Assembly: GCF_030817655.1 (NCBI RefSeq)
Contig: NZ_JAUSZM010000003.1
Location: 558,001-622,000 of the forward strand
Direction of reading: 5' to 3'
DNA from: Streptomyces sp. V4I2
GTDB lineage: Bacteria; Actinomycetota; Actinomycetes; Streptomycetales; Streptomycetaceae
DNA: 64,000 bases
This document shows, one piece after another, positions 1-8,283 of this stretch (the first letter of the stretch is position 1; every line of letters starts with the position of its first letter). Made by a program: the position numbers and the translations under genes. The notes under the pieces were generated by a model. That model had not been told where the DNA came from. It saw nothing but the letters and a program-made list of their open reading frames with translations, and made no database searches.

Positions 1-116
1 AGCCCCGCGGACGCGCCGGTGACGATGGCCGTCCTGCCCGCCAGCGAGAACAGTTCACCGGCGGGGCGCGGCGTGCTCGGTCGTCCCGCTCCGTCGGCGG
101 GTCGCGGCGCGTTCAC
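1..116 (-). CDS. SDR-family oxidoreductase, N-terminal part only (runs off the window)
   Basis: The reverse strand opens with a GTG at 116-114 that overlaps the TGA of the next SDR upstream (GTGA), so the two are translationally coupled. After about 25 residues the reading frame gives LAGRTAIVTGASAG, the start of a Rossmann fold with the TGASxG cofactor loop of short-chain dehydrogenases. The rest lies outside the window, so substrate and length cannot be judged. Its position as the distal gene of the acyl-CoA catabolic operon suggests a hydroxyacyl-CoA or alcohol oxidation step. Confidence 0.7.
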   Translation of the reverse strand, partial: MNAPRPADGAGRPSTPRPAGELFSLAGRTAIVTGASAG

Positions 117-889
117 TCGTCCACGCCGATCGGCAGGGCGGTCGCGCCGCCGTCGAGCACCAGGGTCTGGCCGGTCATCCAGGAGGAGGCGTCGGAGGCG
201 AGGAACAGGGCCGCGTTCGCCACGTCCTCCACTGTGCCCAGGCGCCGCATCGGCAGTTTGGCGGTGAGGACGGTCTCGCGGACCTCCCACACCGCACGCG
301 CCAGTTCGGTCTTGATCAGGCCGGGGGCGATGGCGTTCACGCGTGCTCGCGGCCCGAGTTCGTAGGCGAGCTGCCGGGTCATGTGGAGCATGGCCGCCTT
401 GGTGGCGTTGTAGTAGCCGATGTGCGGGTCGACGATCAGTCCGCCGACGGAGGCGATGTTGACGACCGCTCCCCCGTGCTCGGCCATCCAGGCGCGCCAG
501 GCGCAGCGGGTCCAGGCGATCATCCCGTACTGGTTGACCCGTACCGTCTTCTCCGCGCGTGGCAGGTCCAGGTCGAGCAGGTCGCCGTGGTACGGGTTGG
601 TCGCCGCGTTGTTGACGAGGATGTCGACGCGGCCGAAGCGGGTCATGGTCTCGTCGACGCAGGCCTCGGCCTGGTCGGGTTCGCCGGCGTTGGCCACCAC
701 GGTGTGGAGGTCGCCGTCGCCCTTGACGCGCAGCAGTTCCTCGCGCGCCTCGGCCAGTCCGGCGGCCTTGCGCGCCGCTATGACCACGTGCGCGCCGGCG
801 GCCCGGTAGGCGGTGGCGATGCCGAGGCCGATGCCGCGGGATCCGCCGGTGATGACGGCCACCTTGCCGTCGAGGGTGTTGGCGCTCAC
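113..889 (-). CDS. SDR-family NAD(P)-dependent oxidoreductase (probable hydroxyacyl-CoA dehydrogenase)
   Basis: The 258-residue product is a classical SDR: cofactor loop TGGSRGIG at residues 14-21, NNAA at 93-96, catalytic Ser147, Tyr160 and Lys164 (YNATK). The GTG start at 889 overlaps the stop of the upstream acyl-CoA dehydrogenase as GTGA, which fixes the start; longer upstream reading is out of register with the family. The gene sits downstream of an ACAD11-like dehydrogenase and an acyl-CoA kinase. In the levulinate (lva) pathway of Pseudomonas putida an SDR (LvaD) oxidises the 3-hydroxyacyl-CoA that follows these two steps, so the same role is inferred here. The substrate is not proven. 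Confidence 0.85.
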   Translation of the reverse strand: MSANTLDGKVAVITGGSRGIGLGIATAYRAAGAHVVIAARKAAGLAEAREELLRVKGDGDLHTVVANAGEPDQAEACVDETMTRFGRVDILVNNAATNPYHGDLLDLDLPRAEKTVRVNQYGMIAWTRCAWRAWMAEHGGAVVNIASVGGLIVDPHIGYYNATKAAMLHMTRQLAYELGPRARVNAIAPGLIKTELARAVWEVRETVLTAKLPMRRLGTVEDVANAALFLASDASSWMTGQTLVLDGGATALPIGVDE

Positions 890-2142
890 GCTGCCCCTGC
901 CTTCGTGTCGGCCGTCTGCCGTTCGGCCTTCGGGTCGGTTTTCCGGTACCGGGCGAGTTCCTGGCGGGCGACCGTGCGCAGGTGCACCTCGTCGGGCCCG
1001 TCGGCGATCTTCAGTGCCCGGGTGATGGAGAACAGCCGGGCCAGTACGGTGTCGTCGCTGACGCCCGCCGCGCCGTGTGTCTGGACGGCGCGGTCGACGA
1101 CCTTGTGGGCGACCTCCAGCGCCGCCACCTTGATCGCGGCGACCTCCATCCGGGCGGCGGCGTTGCCGACGGTGTCCATCAGCCAGGCCGACTTCAGCAC
1201 CAGCAGCCGCAGTTGTTCGATCTCGATACGGCTGCGGGCGATCCACTCGCGCACCACGCCGCGATCGGCGAGGGGCCCGCCGAAGGCGACGCGCTGGGTG
1301 GCACGTTCGCACATCAGCTGCAGGGCGCGCTCGGCGAAACCCACGGCGCGCATCGCGTAGTGCATGCGTCCGGGGCCGAGCCGCCCCTGGGCGATCGCGA
1401 AGCCGTCCCCCTCACCGCCGAGGATGTTCTCCACGGGCACACGGACGTCCTCGAAGAGCACCTCACCGTGACCGCACCGGTCGGTGTAGCCGAACATCGG
1501 CAGGTCGCGCACGACGGTGACGCCCGGCGTGTCGCGGGGGATGAGCAGCATGCTCTGCTGGCGGTAGGTGGGCGCGTCCGGGTCGGTCTTGCCCATCAGG
1601 ATGATCAGCTTGCAGTCGGGGTCGAGGATCCCGGAGGTGTACCACTTGCGGCCGTTGACGACATAGCTGTCGCCGTCGCGGGTGATGCGGGTGCGGATGT
1701 TACGGGCGTCGGAGCTGGCTACCTCGGGCTCCGTCATCGCGAAGCAGGACCGGATCTCGGCCTCCAGCAGGGGCCGCAGCCAGCGTTCCTGCTGTGCGGG
1801 GGTGCCGTACAGCGCGAGCAGTTCCATGTTGCCGGTGTCGGGCGCCGAGCAGTTGAACACCTCGGGGCCGATGATGGAGCGGCCCGCCAGTTCCATGAGA
1901 GGTGCGTATTCGAGGTTGGTGAGCCCCGCGCCCCAGCCGCCGTGCGCCATGAAGAGGTTCCACAGGCCCTCGGCGCGTGCCTTCTCCTTCAGCTCGGTCA
2001 TCACCGGCGGCAGCGCGTGCGGGTCGTCCGCCTCGGCCAGCTGCCGGTCGTAGACGGCCTCCGCGGGGAAGACGTGCTGTTCCATGAACGACCGCATACG
2101 GTCCTGGAGTTCACTCGCCCGGGGCGAGAATCCGAAATCCAC
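886..2142 (-). CDS. Acyl-CoA dehydrogenase, ACAD10/11 (LvaC) type
   Basis: The 418-residue product is a full-length FAD-dependent acyl-CoA dehydrogenase. The FAD/substrate loop FAMTEPEVASSDA lies at residues 134-146, followed by NGRKWYTSG and, near the C-terminus, ADGPDEVH. This version of the motifs (EPxVASSDA, GPDEVH) is typical of the ACAD10/11 group rather than of short-chain dehydrogenases. In that group the dehydrogenase acts on a 4-phosphorylated acyl-CoA and removes the phosphate while forming a double bond. The next gene upstream encodes the matching kinase, separated by a gap of 40 bases, so the two look like the split form of the fused mammalian enzyme. The start ATG is followed directly by a conserved N-terminus. 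Confidence 0.9.
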   Translation of the reverse strand: MDFGFSPRASELQDRMRSFMEQHVFPAEAVYDRQLAEADDPHALPPVMTELKEKARAEGLWNLFMAHGGWGAGLTNLEYAPLMELAGRSIIGPEVFNCSAPDTGNMELLALYGTPAQQERWLRPLLEAEIRSCFAMTEPEVASSDARNIRTRITRDGDSYVVNGRKWYTSGILDPDCKLIILMGKTDPDAPTYRQQSMLLIPRDTPGVTVVRDLPMFGYTDRCGHGEVLFEDVRVPVENILGGEGDGFAIAQGRLGPGRMHYAMRAVGFAERALQLMCERATQRVAFGGPLADRGVVREWIARSRIEIEQLRLLVLKSAWLMDTVGNAAARMEVAAIKVAALEVAHKVVDRAVQTHGAAGVSDDTVLARLFSITRALKIADGPDEVHLRTVARQELARYRKTDPKAERQTADTKAGAA

Positions 2143-2182
2143 GAGTTGCTCCTCATGCTGGGGTGTGCCTGGCGGGTCCGGA

Positions 2183-3157
2183 TCAGCCGAGGATGTCGCG
2201 CGCCGTGCGGATCATCGCGGCGATGGTGGGCGGCAGTCGCTCCTGGTCCGGGTCGTGGTGCTTGCCCTCGCGGTGCCGGCGCAGGTTGTGGCCCATGATC
2301 GCGGCCATCTTCATGCGGCCCAGGGCGCGGAACCAGTCCATCGCGGGCAACGCGGGCCCGCCATCGCCGTAGGCGTCGAGGAGTTCGGCCTCGGTGGGCA
2401 GTCCGGGCACGGCGCGGCCCAACTGCGGGAAGTTGCGGTGGTCGGCGAACAGCAGGAACCAGCCCAGGTCGATGCGCGGGTCGCCGACGCTCCAGATCTC
2501 CCAGTCGACGACCGCCACCGCGCGCTCGCCGACGCACAGCACGTTGCCGAGCCGGAAGTCGCCGTGCAGCAGCACCGACGGCAGTCCGTCGGGCACGTTG
2601 TCGGCGAGGCGCTTGAGCAACTCCTCGCCTCCCGGCCGCAGTTCGGACGGTACGGCGTGCAGGGTGCGGCTCCACCGCTCCAGCTCGCCGACGGCGTCGA
2701 GTGGTTCGGGCGCGTCGAGGCCGGGAGCGTCGACGTCGGTCTCGTGCAGCTGCCGCAGCACGGAGGCGATCCGCAGCATGCGCGCGCGGGCCGTGGCGGC
2801 GGGTACCTCGGGTTCGTCGAGGACGGGCTCGACGGCCTCGCCGGCGGCGAAGTCCATGGCGAACCAGGCCGGTTGGCTCTCGTCGACGGCGGCGACACCC
2901 GGCACCGGCACCGCGGTTGCGGCGAGTGCGCCCAGGACCCGTGCCTGACGCAACACGTCGTTGCGCCCGACGGGCCGCTGGCCGGGAGGCACCGCCTTGA
3001 TGACGTACGCCGCCTCGCCCGCGCTCACCGCATACGTCAGCCCCGAGTGGCCGCCGGGCAGGGTCCTCAACTCGCCCACGGGCGCCCCCGGATGGCGGCG
3101 GGCCAGAGCGTCACGGACCCGTGCGGCCAGCTCCGACACCTGCGTGGCCGTGCTCAT
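2183..3157 (-). CDS. APH-fold phosphotransferase, probable 4-hydroxyacyl-CoA kinase
   Basis: The 324-residue product has the aminoglycoside-phosphotransferase fold: catalytic loop HGDFRLGNVL followed by the metal-binding VVDWEIWSVGDPRIDLGW, where DWE stands for the usual DFD. The ATG at 3157 overlaps the stop of the preceding acyl-CoA dehydrogenase (ATGA). This family is commonly mislabelled as antibiotic resistance; members next to ACAD11-type dehydrogenases (LvaA, ACAD10/11 N-terminal domain) phosphorylate 4-hydroxyacyl-CoA. Its position between two acyl-CoA dehydrogenases supports the catabolic reading. Antibiotic modification cannot be excluded from sequence alone but is unlikely here. 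Confidence 0.85.
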   Translation of the reverse strand: MSTATQVSELAARVRDALARRHPGAPVGELRTLPGGHSGLTYAVSAGEAAYVIKAVPPGQRPVGRNDVLRQARVLGALAATAVPVPGVAAVDESQPAWFAMDFAAGEAVEPVLDEPEVPAATARARMLRIASVLRQLHETDVDAPGLDAPEPLDAVGELERWSRTLHAVPSELRPGGEELLKRLADNVPDGLPSVLLHGDFRLGNVLCVGERAVAVVDWEIWSVGDPRIDLGWFLLFADHRNFPQLGRAVPGLPTEAELLDAYGDGGPALPAMDWFRALGRMKMAAIMGHNLRRHREGKHHDPDQERLPPTIAAMIRTARDILG

Positions 3158-4356
3158 CGGACGGGCTCCTTGGGCAGGCCGAGCACCCGCTCGGCGAGGA
3201 TGTTGTGCTGGATCTCGTCGGTACCGCCCGCGATGCTGTAGCCGGGCGCGCCGAGCAGGTGCTCCGTCCAGGCGTACGTGCCCCACTCCCCCGTGTCGGC
3301 GACGAGGCGCGGTCCGAGCAACTCGGACACCAGGTCGCTGGTGCGGCGCATGGTCTCGGTGGCGTACAGCTTGCCGACCGAGGCCTCGGCTCCGGGTTCG
3401 CGTCCGGCGACGAGGGCGCCGGTCACCCGCAGTCCGATGAGCCGCTGCACGAGGGCGCGGAGGTAGAGGTCGGCGGCCTGGCGCTGTTCGCCGCCGGTGA
3501 GCGGGCGAGGCAGGTTCCTGGCCAGGTCCAAGGCCCGGTCGGCGTTGTCGAGGCCCAGGTTTCCGGAGTCGAGCCGTTCGGCGGCCAGCACACTCAGCGT
3601 GACCCGCCAGCCCTCGCCGACCGGTCCCAGCCGGTCGGTGTCGGGCACGATCACGTCGTCGAGGTAGACCTCGTTGAAGCTGGCCCCGCCGGTCATCTGC
3701 TGGATGGGCCGTACGGTCACGCCCGGCGCGTCCATGCGCACCAGGAAGACGGTGATGCCGGCGTGCTTGCGTACGTCCGGGTCGGTGCGGCACACCGCCA
3801 CCCCCCAGGTCGCGACCCCGGCCCCGGAGGTCCACACCTTGTGGCCCCGCAGCACCCAGTGGTCGCCTTCGCGCACCGCCTTCGTCCGCACCGCGGCGAG
3901 GTCGGATCCCGCCTCGGTCTCGGAGAAGAGCTGGCAGGCCAGCTCGTCCGTGCGCAGCATGGGTCGCAGCCAGCGCCCTTTCTGCTGGTCGGTGCCCCAG
4001 ATGCCGATCGCGGGGGCGACGAGCTGCTGGGTCACGGGGAAGATCTCGGTGCGGTGCGGCACGTCGAAGGCCGCTTCCTCGGTGCGGTAGAGCTGCTCGT
4101 AGTACGCGGGCAGCTCGCGGCCTCCGTACGCGGTCGGCCAGTTGAGGGCGCCCCAGCCCTGGTCGTACCGGGTGCGTTCCCATTCCTGGGTGCGGGCGGT
4201 GTGCTCGCGTTCCTGCTGCTCCGTCCAGTTCTCGAACACGGCGACGGAGTCGGAGCCGCTGCCCCACGCCCCGTCGGCGGTGCGCGGGCGGGCGACCGTG
4301 GCGAGCCACTGCCGGGCCTGCGCGCGGAACTCGCCGGGGTCCGGGATACCGCTCAT
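3154..4356 (-). CDS. Acyl-CoA dehydrogenase family protein (FadE-type)
   Basis: The 400-residue product keeps the FAD-binding segment FSETEAGSD and the C-terminal loop AGGTDEIQHNILAERVLGLP, in which Glu is the likely catalytic base. The N-terminal region with ALNWPTAYGGRELPAYYEQ resembles dehydrogenases that act on bulky or branched acyl-CoA thioesters, such as those used for steroid side chains. It begins 44 bases after the thiolase stop and overlaps the phosphotransferase start, so it belongs to the same transcript. Start chosen at the ATG preceded by AAGGAGAGGAAGGAC on the coding strand. Confidence 0.88.
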   Translation of the reverse strand: MSGIPDPGEFRAQARQWLATVARPRTADGAWGSGSDSVAVFENWTEQQEREHTARTQEWERTRYDQGWGALNWPTAYGGRELPAYYEQLYRTEEAAFDVPHRTEIFPVTQQLVAPAIGIWGTDQQKGRWLRPMLRTDELACQLFSETEAGSDLAAVRTKAVREGDHWVLRGHKVWTSGAGVATWGVAVCRTDPDVRKHAGITVFLVRMDAPGVTVRPIQQMTGGASFNEVYLDDVIVPDTDRLGPVGEGWRVTLSVLAAERLDSGNLGLDNADRALDLARNLPRPLTGGEQRQAADLYLRALVQRLIGLRVTGALVAGREPGAEASVGKLYATETMRRTSDLVSELLGPRLVADTGEWGTYAWTEHLLGAPGYSIAGGTDEIQHNILAERVLGLPKEPVR

Positions 4357-4399
4357 GTCCTTCCTCTCCTTCGTCCGTCGCGGAACCTTCCGTCGCGGA

Positions 4400-5545
4400 T
4401 CAGCGGGACAGCACCGTGCAGGCGCTCACACCCGGGGCGCCGTACACATGGGTGAAGCCGACCCTCGGTTCGCCCTGGACCTGGCGTTCGCCGGCCCGGC
4501 CGCGCAGTTGCTGGACGACCTCGTAGACCTGGCGCAGTCCCGAGGCGCCGATGGGTTCGCCGTTGGCGATGCAGCCGCCGTCGGTGTTGACGGGCAGGGT
4601 GCCGCCGATCTCGGTGGCGCCCGAGGCGATGAGCCGCTCCTGTTCGCCGTTCTCGCAGAACCCGCACTCGGCCATGTGCATGATCTCGGCGCCGCTCTCG
4701 GTGTCCTGGAGCTGGCACACGTCCACGTCCCGGGGACCGAGCCCCGCCTCTTCGAAGGCGGCGGCGGAGGCGTCGCGGCTGACGCTGGTGAGCTCGCCCC
4801 CGGGGATCCAGGGGCTGAACACCTCGAACGAGCCGAAGCGGCGGGTGCGGACAGCCGCCGAGCGCAGGGTGACCGACGGGCCGTCCAGGGTGCGGGCGAC
4901 CTCGGGCGAGCAGAGGACGAGCGCGGCGGCGCCCGCTCCCGGCGAGCAGAACATGAAGCGGGTCAGGGGATCGCTGACCATGCCGGAGTCGAGGATCTCC
5001 TCGGCGGACACCGGCTTGCGCCGCCATGCCTCGGGGGTCAGCCCTCCGTTGCGGTACGCCTTCTCGGCGACCAGGGCGAGGGTCTGCGGCGTGATTCCGT
5101 GGTCGTACATGTAGCGCTGGATCTTCATGCCGAAGAACTGGGTGGTCACCATCAGTCCGTCGCTGCCGTACTCGGCGCCCAGTCCCCAGTCCTCGGGGCG
5201 TGGGTCGAAGGCGCCGCGCGGGTGTTTGTCGAAGCCGACGGCGAGGACGACGTCCGCCATGCCGGAGCGGATCGCGTTCACGGCGGAGACCAGGGCGCTG
5301 CCGCCGGTCGCGCAGCCGTTCTTGACGTTGACGAACGGCAGCCCGGTGAGGCCGAGTTGGGCCACCAGGGTGTCGGCGAGCCCGGCGCTGTCGCTGCCGC
5401 CGAAGGCCGCTTTCACCCGCGACCACTCGATTCCGGCATCCGCCAGAGCGCTGTTCACCGCGCCGACGGCCAGTTGGCGACCGCTTGCCTCCGTGCGGCC
5501 GAACGGGGTGCGACCGGCACCGCAGATCAGGACGTCGGCGCTCAT
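4400..5545 (-). CDS. Thiolase/lipid-transfer-protein family enzyme with Glu in the usual His position
   Basis: The 381-residue product has a thiolase fold with a candidate nucleophile Cys78 (VKNGCATGG) and a C-terminal VYGAPGVSACT (Cys376). The conserved thiolase GHPxGA(T/S)G is replaced by GEPIGASG, so the catalytic His is Glu330. Such proteins, paired with a DUF35 OB-fold partner, include Ltp-type enzymes that perform retro-aldol or thiolytic cleavage in the last step of side-chain degradation. The ATG at 5545 overlaps the DUF35 stop (ATGA), which argues for a fixed-ratio complex. Reaction type (thiolysis or retro-aldol) is open. Confidence 0.85.
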   Translation of the reverse strand: MSADVLICGAGRTPFGRTEASGRQLAVGAVNSALADAGIEWSRVKAAFGGSDSAGLADTLVAQLGLTGLPFVNVKNGCATGGSALVSAVNAIRSGMADVVLAVGFDKHPRGAFDPRPEDWGLGAEYGSDGLMVTTQFFGMKIQRYMYDHGITPQTLALVAEKAYRNGGLTPEAWRRKPVSAEEILDSGMVSDPLTRFMFCSPGAGAAALVLCSPEVARTLDGPSVTLRSAAVRTRRFGSFEVFSPWIPGGELTSVSRDASAAAFEEAGLGPRDVDVCQLQDTESGAEIMHMAECGFCENGEQERLIASGATEIGGTLPVNTDGGCIANGEPIGASGLRQVYEVVQQLRGRAGERQVQGEPRVGFTHVYGAPGVSACTVLSR

Positions 5546-5922
5546 GAGTTCCCCTTGTGGGCGGTGGTGGGGCGGGCCCGGGGAACCCCTTCGCCCGCGG
5601 TCACCGTGAGGGGCATGCCGATGCGGATCTCCTCGAGGTCGTCGACGTCGAGGACGGCTGCCACCCGTACGCCGTCCGGCAGTTCGACGTAGCCGAGCGC
5701 GAACGGTACGAAGCCGCCCGGTGGGGCCTGGTACGGCGGTGACTTGGGTGCGTAGCGCTGCACCGTCCAGGTCCACAGGGTGCCCGCGCCGGACAGGGCC
5801 GCCGGGTCGGCCGGTCCTCCGCAGCACGGACACGCGTCGTCCGCGGGGTAGACCGTCACCGAGCAGCCGGAGCAGCGTGAGCCCTGGAGTGCGGTCGCCG
5901 GACTGCGCGGATCCGTGGTCAT
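5542..5922 (-). CDS. Zn-ribbon/OB-fold (DUF35-type) thiolase partner
   Basis: A 126-residue protein with a rubredoxin-like zinc ribbon (Cys17, Cys20, Cys31, Cys34) followed by an OB-fold stretch containing PYQAPPGGFVPFALGYVELPDGVRV (partial motif PFALGYVELP). DUF35 proteins such as ChsH2 bind acyl-CoA and are obligate partners of hydratases or lipid-transfer aldolases. The start at ATG 5922 puts the zinc ribbon at the proper distance from the N-terminus; it lies 5 bases after the echA stop. The stop overlaps the thiolase start, so a thiolase-DUF35 complex is the best reading. Confidence 0.85.
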   Translation of the reverse strand: MTTDPRSPATALQGSRCSGCSVTVYPADDACPCCGGPADPAALSGAGTLWTWTVQRYAPKSPPYQAPPGGFVPFALGYVELPDGVRVAAVLDVDDLEEIRIGMPLTVTAGEGVPRARPTTAHKGNS

Positions 5923-5927
5923 GCGGA

Positions 5928-6716
5928 TCAGCGCCCCTGCCACTTGGGCTCGCGCTTCTCCAGGAACGCCGAGACGCCCTCGGCGGCGTCCTCGGAGTTG
6001 AGCGCCACGCCCACGGCGAGGTGCTCCATCACCATCAGCGACTGGGTGTCGGCGTCCAGGCTGCGGTCGATCGTCATCTTGGTGAGCCACATCGTGAACG
6101 GGCTCTTGTCGGTGAGGTCACCGATGAAGTCCTCGACCGTCTCGTCCAGCTTGTCGGCCGGGGCGGACTTGTTGATCAGGCCGAACTCGGCGGCCTCGAT
6201 GCCGGACAGCAGCTTGCCGGTGAGCATCAGCTCCTTGGTCTTGCGGATGCCGATCATGCGCGGCACGCGGTAGATCGGGCCGGCCCCGCCGAACAGCGAG
6301 CGGCGGATGTGGAAGTCGCCGATCTTGGCGTCGTCCGCGGAGATGGCGAAGTCGCAGGAGATCATGATCTCGAAGCCGCCCGCGGTGACGTAGCCCTCAA
6401 GGACCGCTACGGAGGGCGTCTTCATCGAGTAGAGGCGGTCGCACACCTTCGCGGACTTCACCGCGACCTCGATGGCGGTCGACTTGCCGACGAAGTCCGC
6501 CTTGAGGCTGTCGAGGTCGAACCCCGAGCAGAAGGTGCCCCCACGGCCGCGGAACACCAGGACCCGCAGCTCGGGGTCCTCGTCGACCTCGGTGATGATC
6601 TCGTCGAGCCGGTCCAGGATCGGCACCGTGACGCAGTTCTTCTTCCACGGTCGGTTCAGCCAGACGCGGGCGACATGACCGTCACGCTCGAACTGGATTT
6701 CGTCTTCCACTGCCAT
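5928..6716 (-). CDS. Enoyl-CoA hydratase/isomerase (crotonase) family protein
   Basis: The 262-residue product has the crotonase oxyanion-hole segments FCSGFDLDSL and GYVTAGGFE. The stretch that normally carries the first catalytic Glu reads IRRSLFGGAGPIYRV and lacks it, while AAEFGL keeps the second acidic residue, so hydration by the textbook Glu pair is uncertain; isomerase or hydrolase activity is possible. The start ATG 6716 is preceded by a strong GGAGGA ribosome site. It is the first gene of the operon that runs to the left window edge, and a TGAA-N5-TTCA repeat lies 17 bases before its start codon. Confidence 0.88.
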   Translation of the reverse strand: MAVEDEIQFERDGHVARVWLNRPWKKNCVTVPILDRLDEIITEVDEDPELRVLVFRGRGGTFCSGFDLDSLKADFVGKSTAIEVAVKSAKVCDRLYSMKTPSVAVLEGYVTAGGFEIMISCDFAISADDAKIGDFHIRRSLFGGAGPIYRVPRMIGIRKTKELMLTGKLLSGIEAAEFGLINKSAPADKLDETVEDFIGDLTDKSPFTMWLTKMTIDRSLDADTQSLMVMEHLAVGVALNSEDAAEGVSAFLEKREPKWQGR

Positions 6717-6732
6717 CTCAGATCCTCCAAAC

Positions 6733-6745
6733 TGAACTGAATTCA
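6733..6745. promoter_or_regulatory. Putative operator, site A (TGAA-N5-TTCA)
   Basis: TGAACTGAATTCA, one of four near-identical 13-base inverted repeats in the catabolic island. It lies just upstream of the ribosome site of the enoyl-CoA hydratase gene, where a bound repressor would block transcription of the long acyl-CoA operon. Confidence 0.55.
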
Positions 6746-6799
6746 CTACGAGTCTGCGGAGGCGTTGATCGACTGTCAACCCCCTGTTCGAGATTGCGC

Positions 6800-6815
6800 C
6801 GGCGGACATCCGCCG
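6800..6815 (-). terminator. Short hairpin after the zinc alcohol dehydrogenase
   Basis: CGGCGGA and TCCGCCG form a perfect 7-base stem 11 bases after the stop of the minus-strand dehydrogenase gene. The two-base loop is very tight and there is no U-run, so this is a weak terminator candidate. Confidence 0.35.
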
Positions 6816-6825
6816 TCCGCCCGAC

Positions 6826-7881
6826 TCAGCTCCCGCTGTCGTCCGGAATGTCCACGAGCACCTTGAGCCGTCGGCCGTCCCGGACGTCGTGCAGCCCGGC
6901 GAGGGCGTCATGGAGGGGGATGTGGTCGAGCCAGCCGTCCGTCGGGTAGTGACCGCTCGCCATGTGCTCGATAACCCTCTCGAAGACCCCGTCCGGGTAG
7001 GCCTCGCAGCCAAGCAGGGCGAGTTCGGCCAGGCGCACGACGGACGCGTCGATGGCGACCGGGCCGGAGTACAGGGCCACCATCACCACCGGCGCCCGGG
7101 CGGCCAACGAGCGGATCGCGGCGTTCAGCGCATCGGCCCGCCCCGAGCATTCGACGGCGGCGTCCACGCCACGGCCCCTGGTGAAGGCCATCACCTCTTC
7201 GGCCACGTCGACCGCGCCGGGGTCGAGCACCCGGGCCCCGTGCCGTGCGGCCGCCGCACGGCGTGCCGGCGAGGGTTCCACCATCAGCACGTCCGCGACA
7301 CCGTGCGCCCTGAACGCGAACAACGCGCCCATCCCGACCGCACCCGCGCCCGTCACCAGCGCGCTGCCACCACGGGGCACACGGGCCCGCTCCACCGCGT
7401 TCAGGGCCACCGCCATCGGCTCCACCAGGGCGCCCTGCTCCAGCGGGACCCTGTCCGGGAGTTGATGCACGGAGTCGGCCGGCACGACCACGTACTGGGC
7501 GAGCCCGCCGCCCGGGGCGGTCACCCCGATCGCCGCCAGGTCCTTGCACAGATGGGACAGCCCCGACGTGCAGCGCGGACACACTCCGCAGGTGCGGATC
7601 GGCCGTACACAGACCCTGGCCCCGGGGGCGACCCGGTCGACCCCTTCCCCGCAGGCCACCACCGTCCCGGCGAACTCGTGCCCCAGTGTCTGCGGGAGGG
7701 TGGCGCCGGTGAGCGGGTTGGGCACGTGCGTGGCCCGCGGCGTCTCGAAGTACTCGTGCACATCGGTGCCGCAGATCCCCGCGTACGCCACGCGGATCTT
7801 CACCTCACCCGGTCCCGGCTCGGGCTCGGGCATCTCCTCGATCCGCAGATCCTTGGCTCCGTACAGCCTCGCAGCCAGCAT
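6826..7881 (-). CDS. Zinc-dependent medium-chain alcohol/polyol dehydrogenase
   Basis: The 351-residue protein is a complete MDR dehydrogenase: catalytic-zinc ligands Cys37, His68-Glu69 (GHE), structural-zinc cysteines 98, 101, 104 and 112, and a Rossmann motif GAGAVG in the second half. The overall pattern (CGTDVHEY, GHEFAGTV) resembles 2,3-butanediol or threonine dehydrogenases. The start is set by GGAGGAAGC in front of ATG. A TGAA-N5-TTCA site lies 55 bases upstream. It likely oxidises an alcohol intermediate of the same pathway; substrate unknown. Confidence 0.88.
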   Translation of the reverse strand: MLAARLYGAKDLRIEEMPEPEPGPGEVKIRVAYAGICGTDVHEYFETPRATHVPNPLTGATLPQTLGHEFAGTVVACGEGVDRVAPGARVCVRPIRTCGVCPRCTSGLSHLCKDLAAIGVTAPGGGLAQYVVVPADSVHQLPDRVPLEQGALVEPMAVALNAVERARVPRGGSALVTGAGAVGMGALFAFRAHGVADVLMVEPSPARRAAAARHGARVLDPGAVDVAEEVMAFTRGRGVDAAVECSGRADALNAAIRSLAARAPVVMVALYSGPVAIDASVVRLAELALLGCEAYPDGVFERVIEHMASGHYPTDGWLDHIPLHDALAGLHDVRDGRRLKVLVDIPDDSGS

Positions 7882-7935
7882 GCTTCCTCCGTAAGTTGTC
7901 GGTCCCGTACGACCCTCCCGAGGTTGCCACTGAAC

Positions 7936-7948
7936 TGAACTGACTTCA
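7936..7948. promoter_or_regulatory. Putative operator, site B (TGAA-N5-TTCA)
   Basis: TGAACTGACTTCA, identical to site D, 55 bases upstream of the alcohol dehydrogenase start. The preceding bases repeat ACTGA, so a second overlapping half-site is possible. Confidence 0.55.
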
Positions 7949-8105
7949 ATAGACTGCTATAGACCCTCGCCTACTTCGGTTCAGTAGGGAAAGGCTCAAT
8001 CCGGCCCACATCCGCTTCCGGCTTCCACCGACCGAAAGATCACACCTCGACCGCGTCGGCGGCGGCTCACTCCGCCCACCCCTCCAGAAAAGAACCTTCA
8101 TCCCT

Positions 8106-8283
8106 GTCATCTCCCGCTTCGGCATCGCCGGCTGCGGACTCATGGGCTCCGGCATCGCCGAGGTGGCCGCGCTACGCGGCCTCGACGTCACCGTCGCCGA
8201 GTCGACTCCTGAGCTGGCCGCGGCCGGCCGCGAGCGCTTCACGGCGCCCCTGGGCCGCGGTCTCCGGCGCGGCAAGCTTGCGA
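8106..8283 (+). pseudogene. 3-hydroxyacyl-CoA dehydrogenase, N-terminal remnant
   Basis: The plus strand reads ISRFGIAGCGLMGSGIAEVA, the NAD-binding GxGxMGxGIA motif of 3-hydroxybutyryl-CoA dehydrogenases, continuing to RERFTAPLGRGLRRGKL. About 58 residues of an expected 280-plus are present and the frame has no clear start codon. At its 3' end the similarity stops and the sequence continues as a piece of an acyl-CoA synthetase on the other strand. Confidence 0.6.

Noticed and set aside
113..1312. 400-codon minus-strand frame for the first complete SDR
   Set aside because: The upstream 140 codons are antisense or out of frame with the acyl-CoA dehydrogenase; the GTGA-coupled start at 889 fits the SDR family length.
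2183..3157. Aminoglycoside resistance gene
   Set aside because: The fold is shared, but operon context with acyl-CoA dehydrogenases points to an acyl-CoA kinase.
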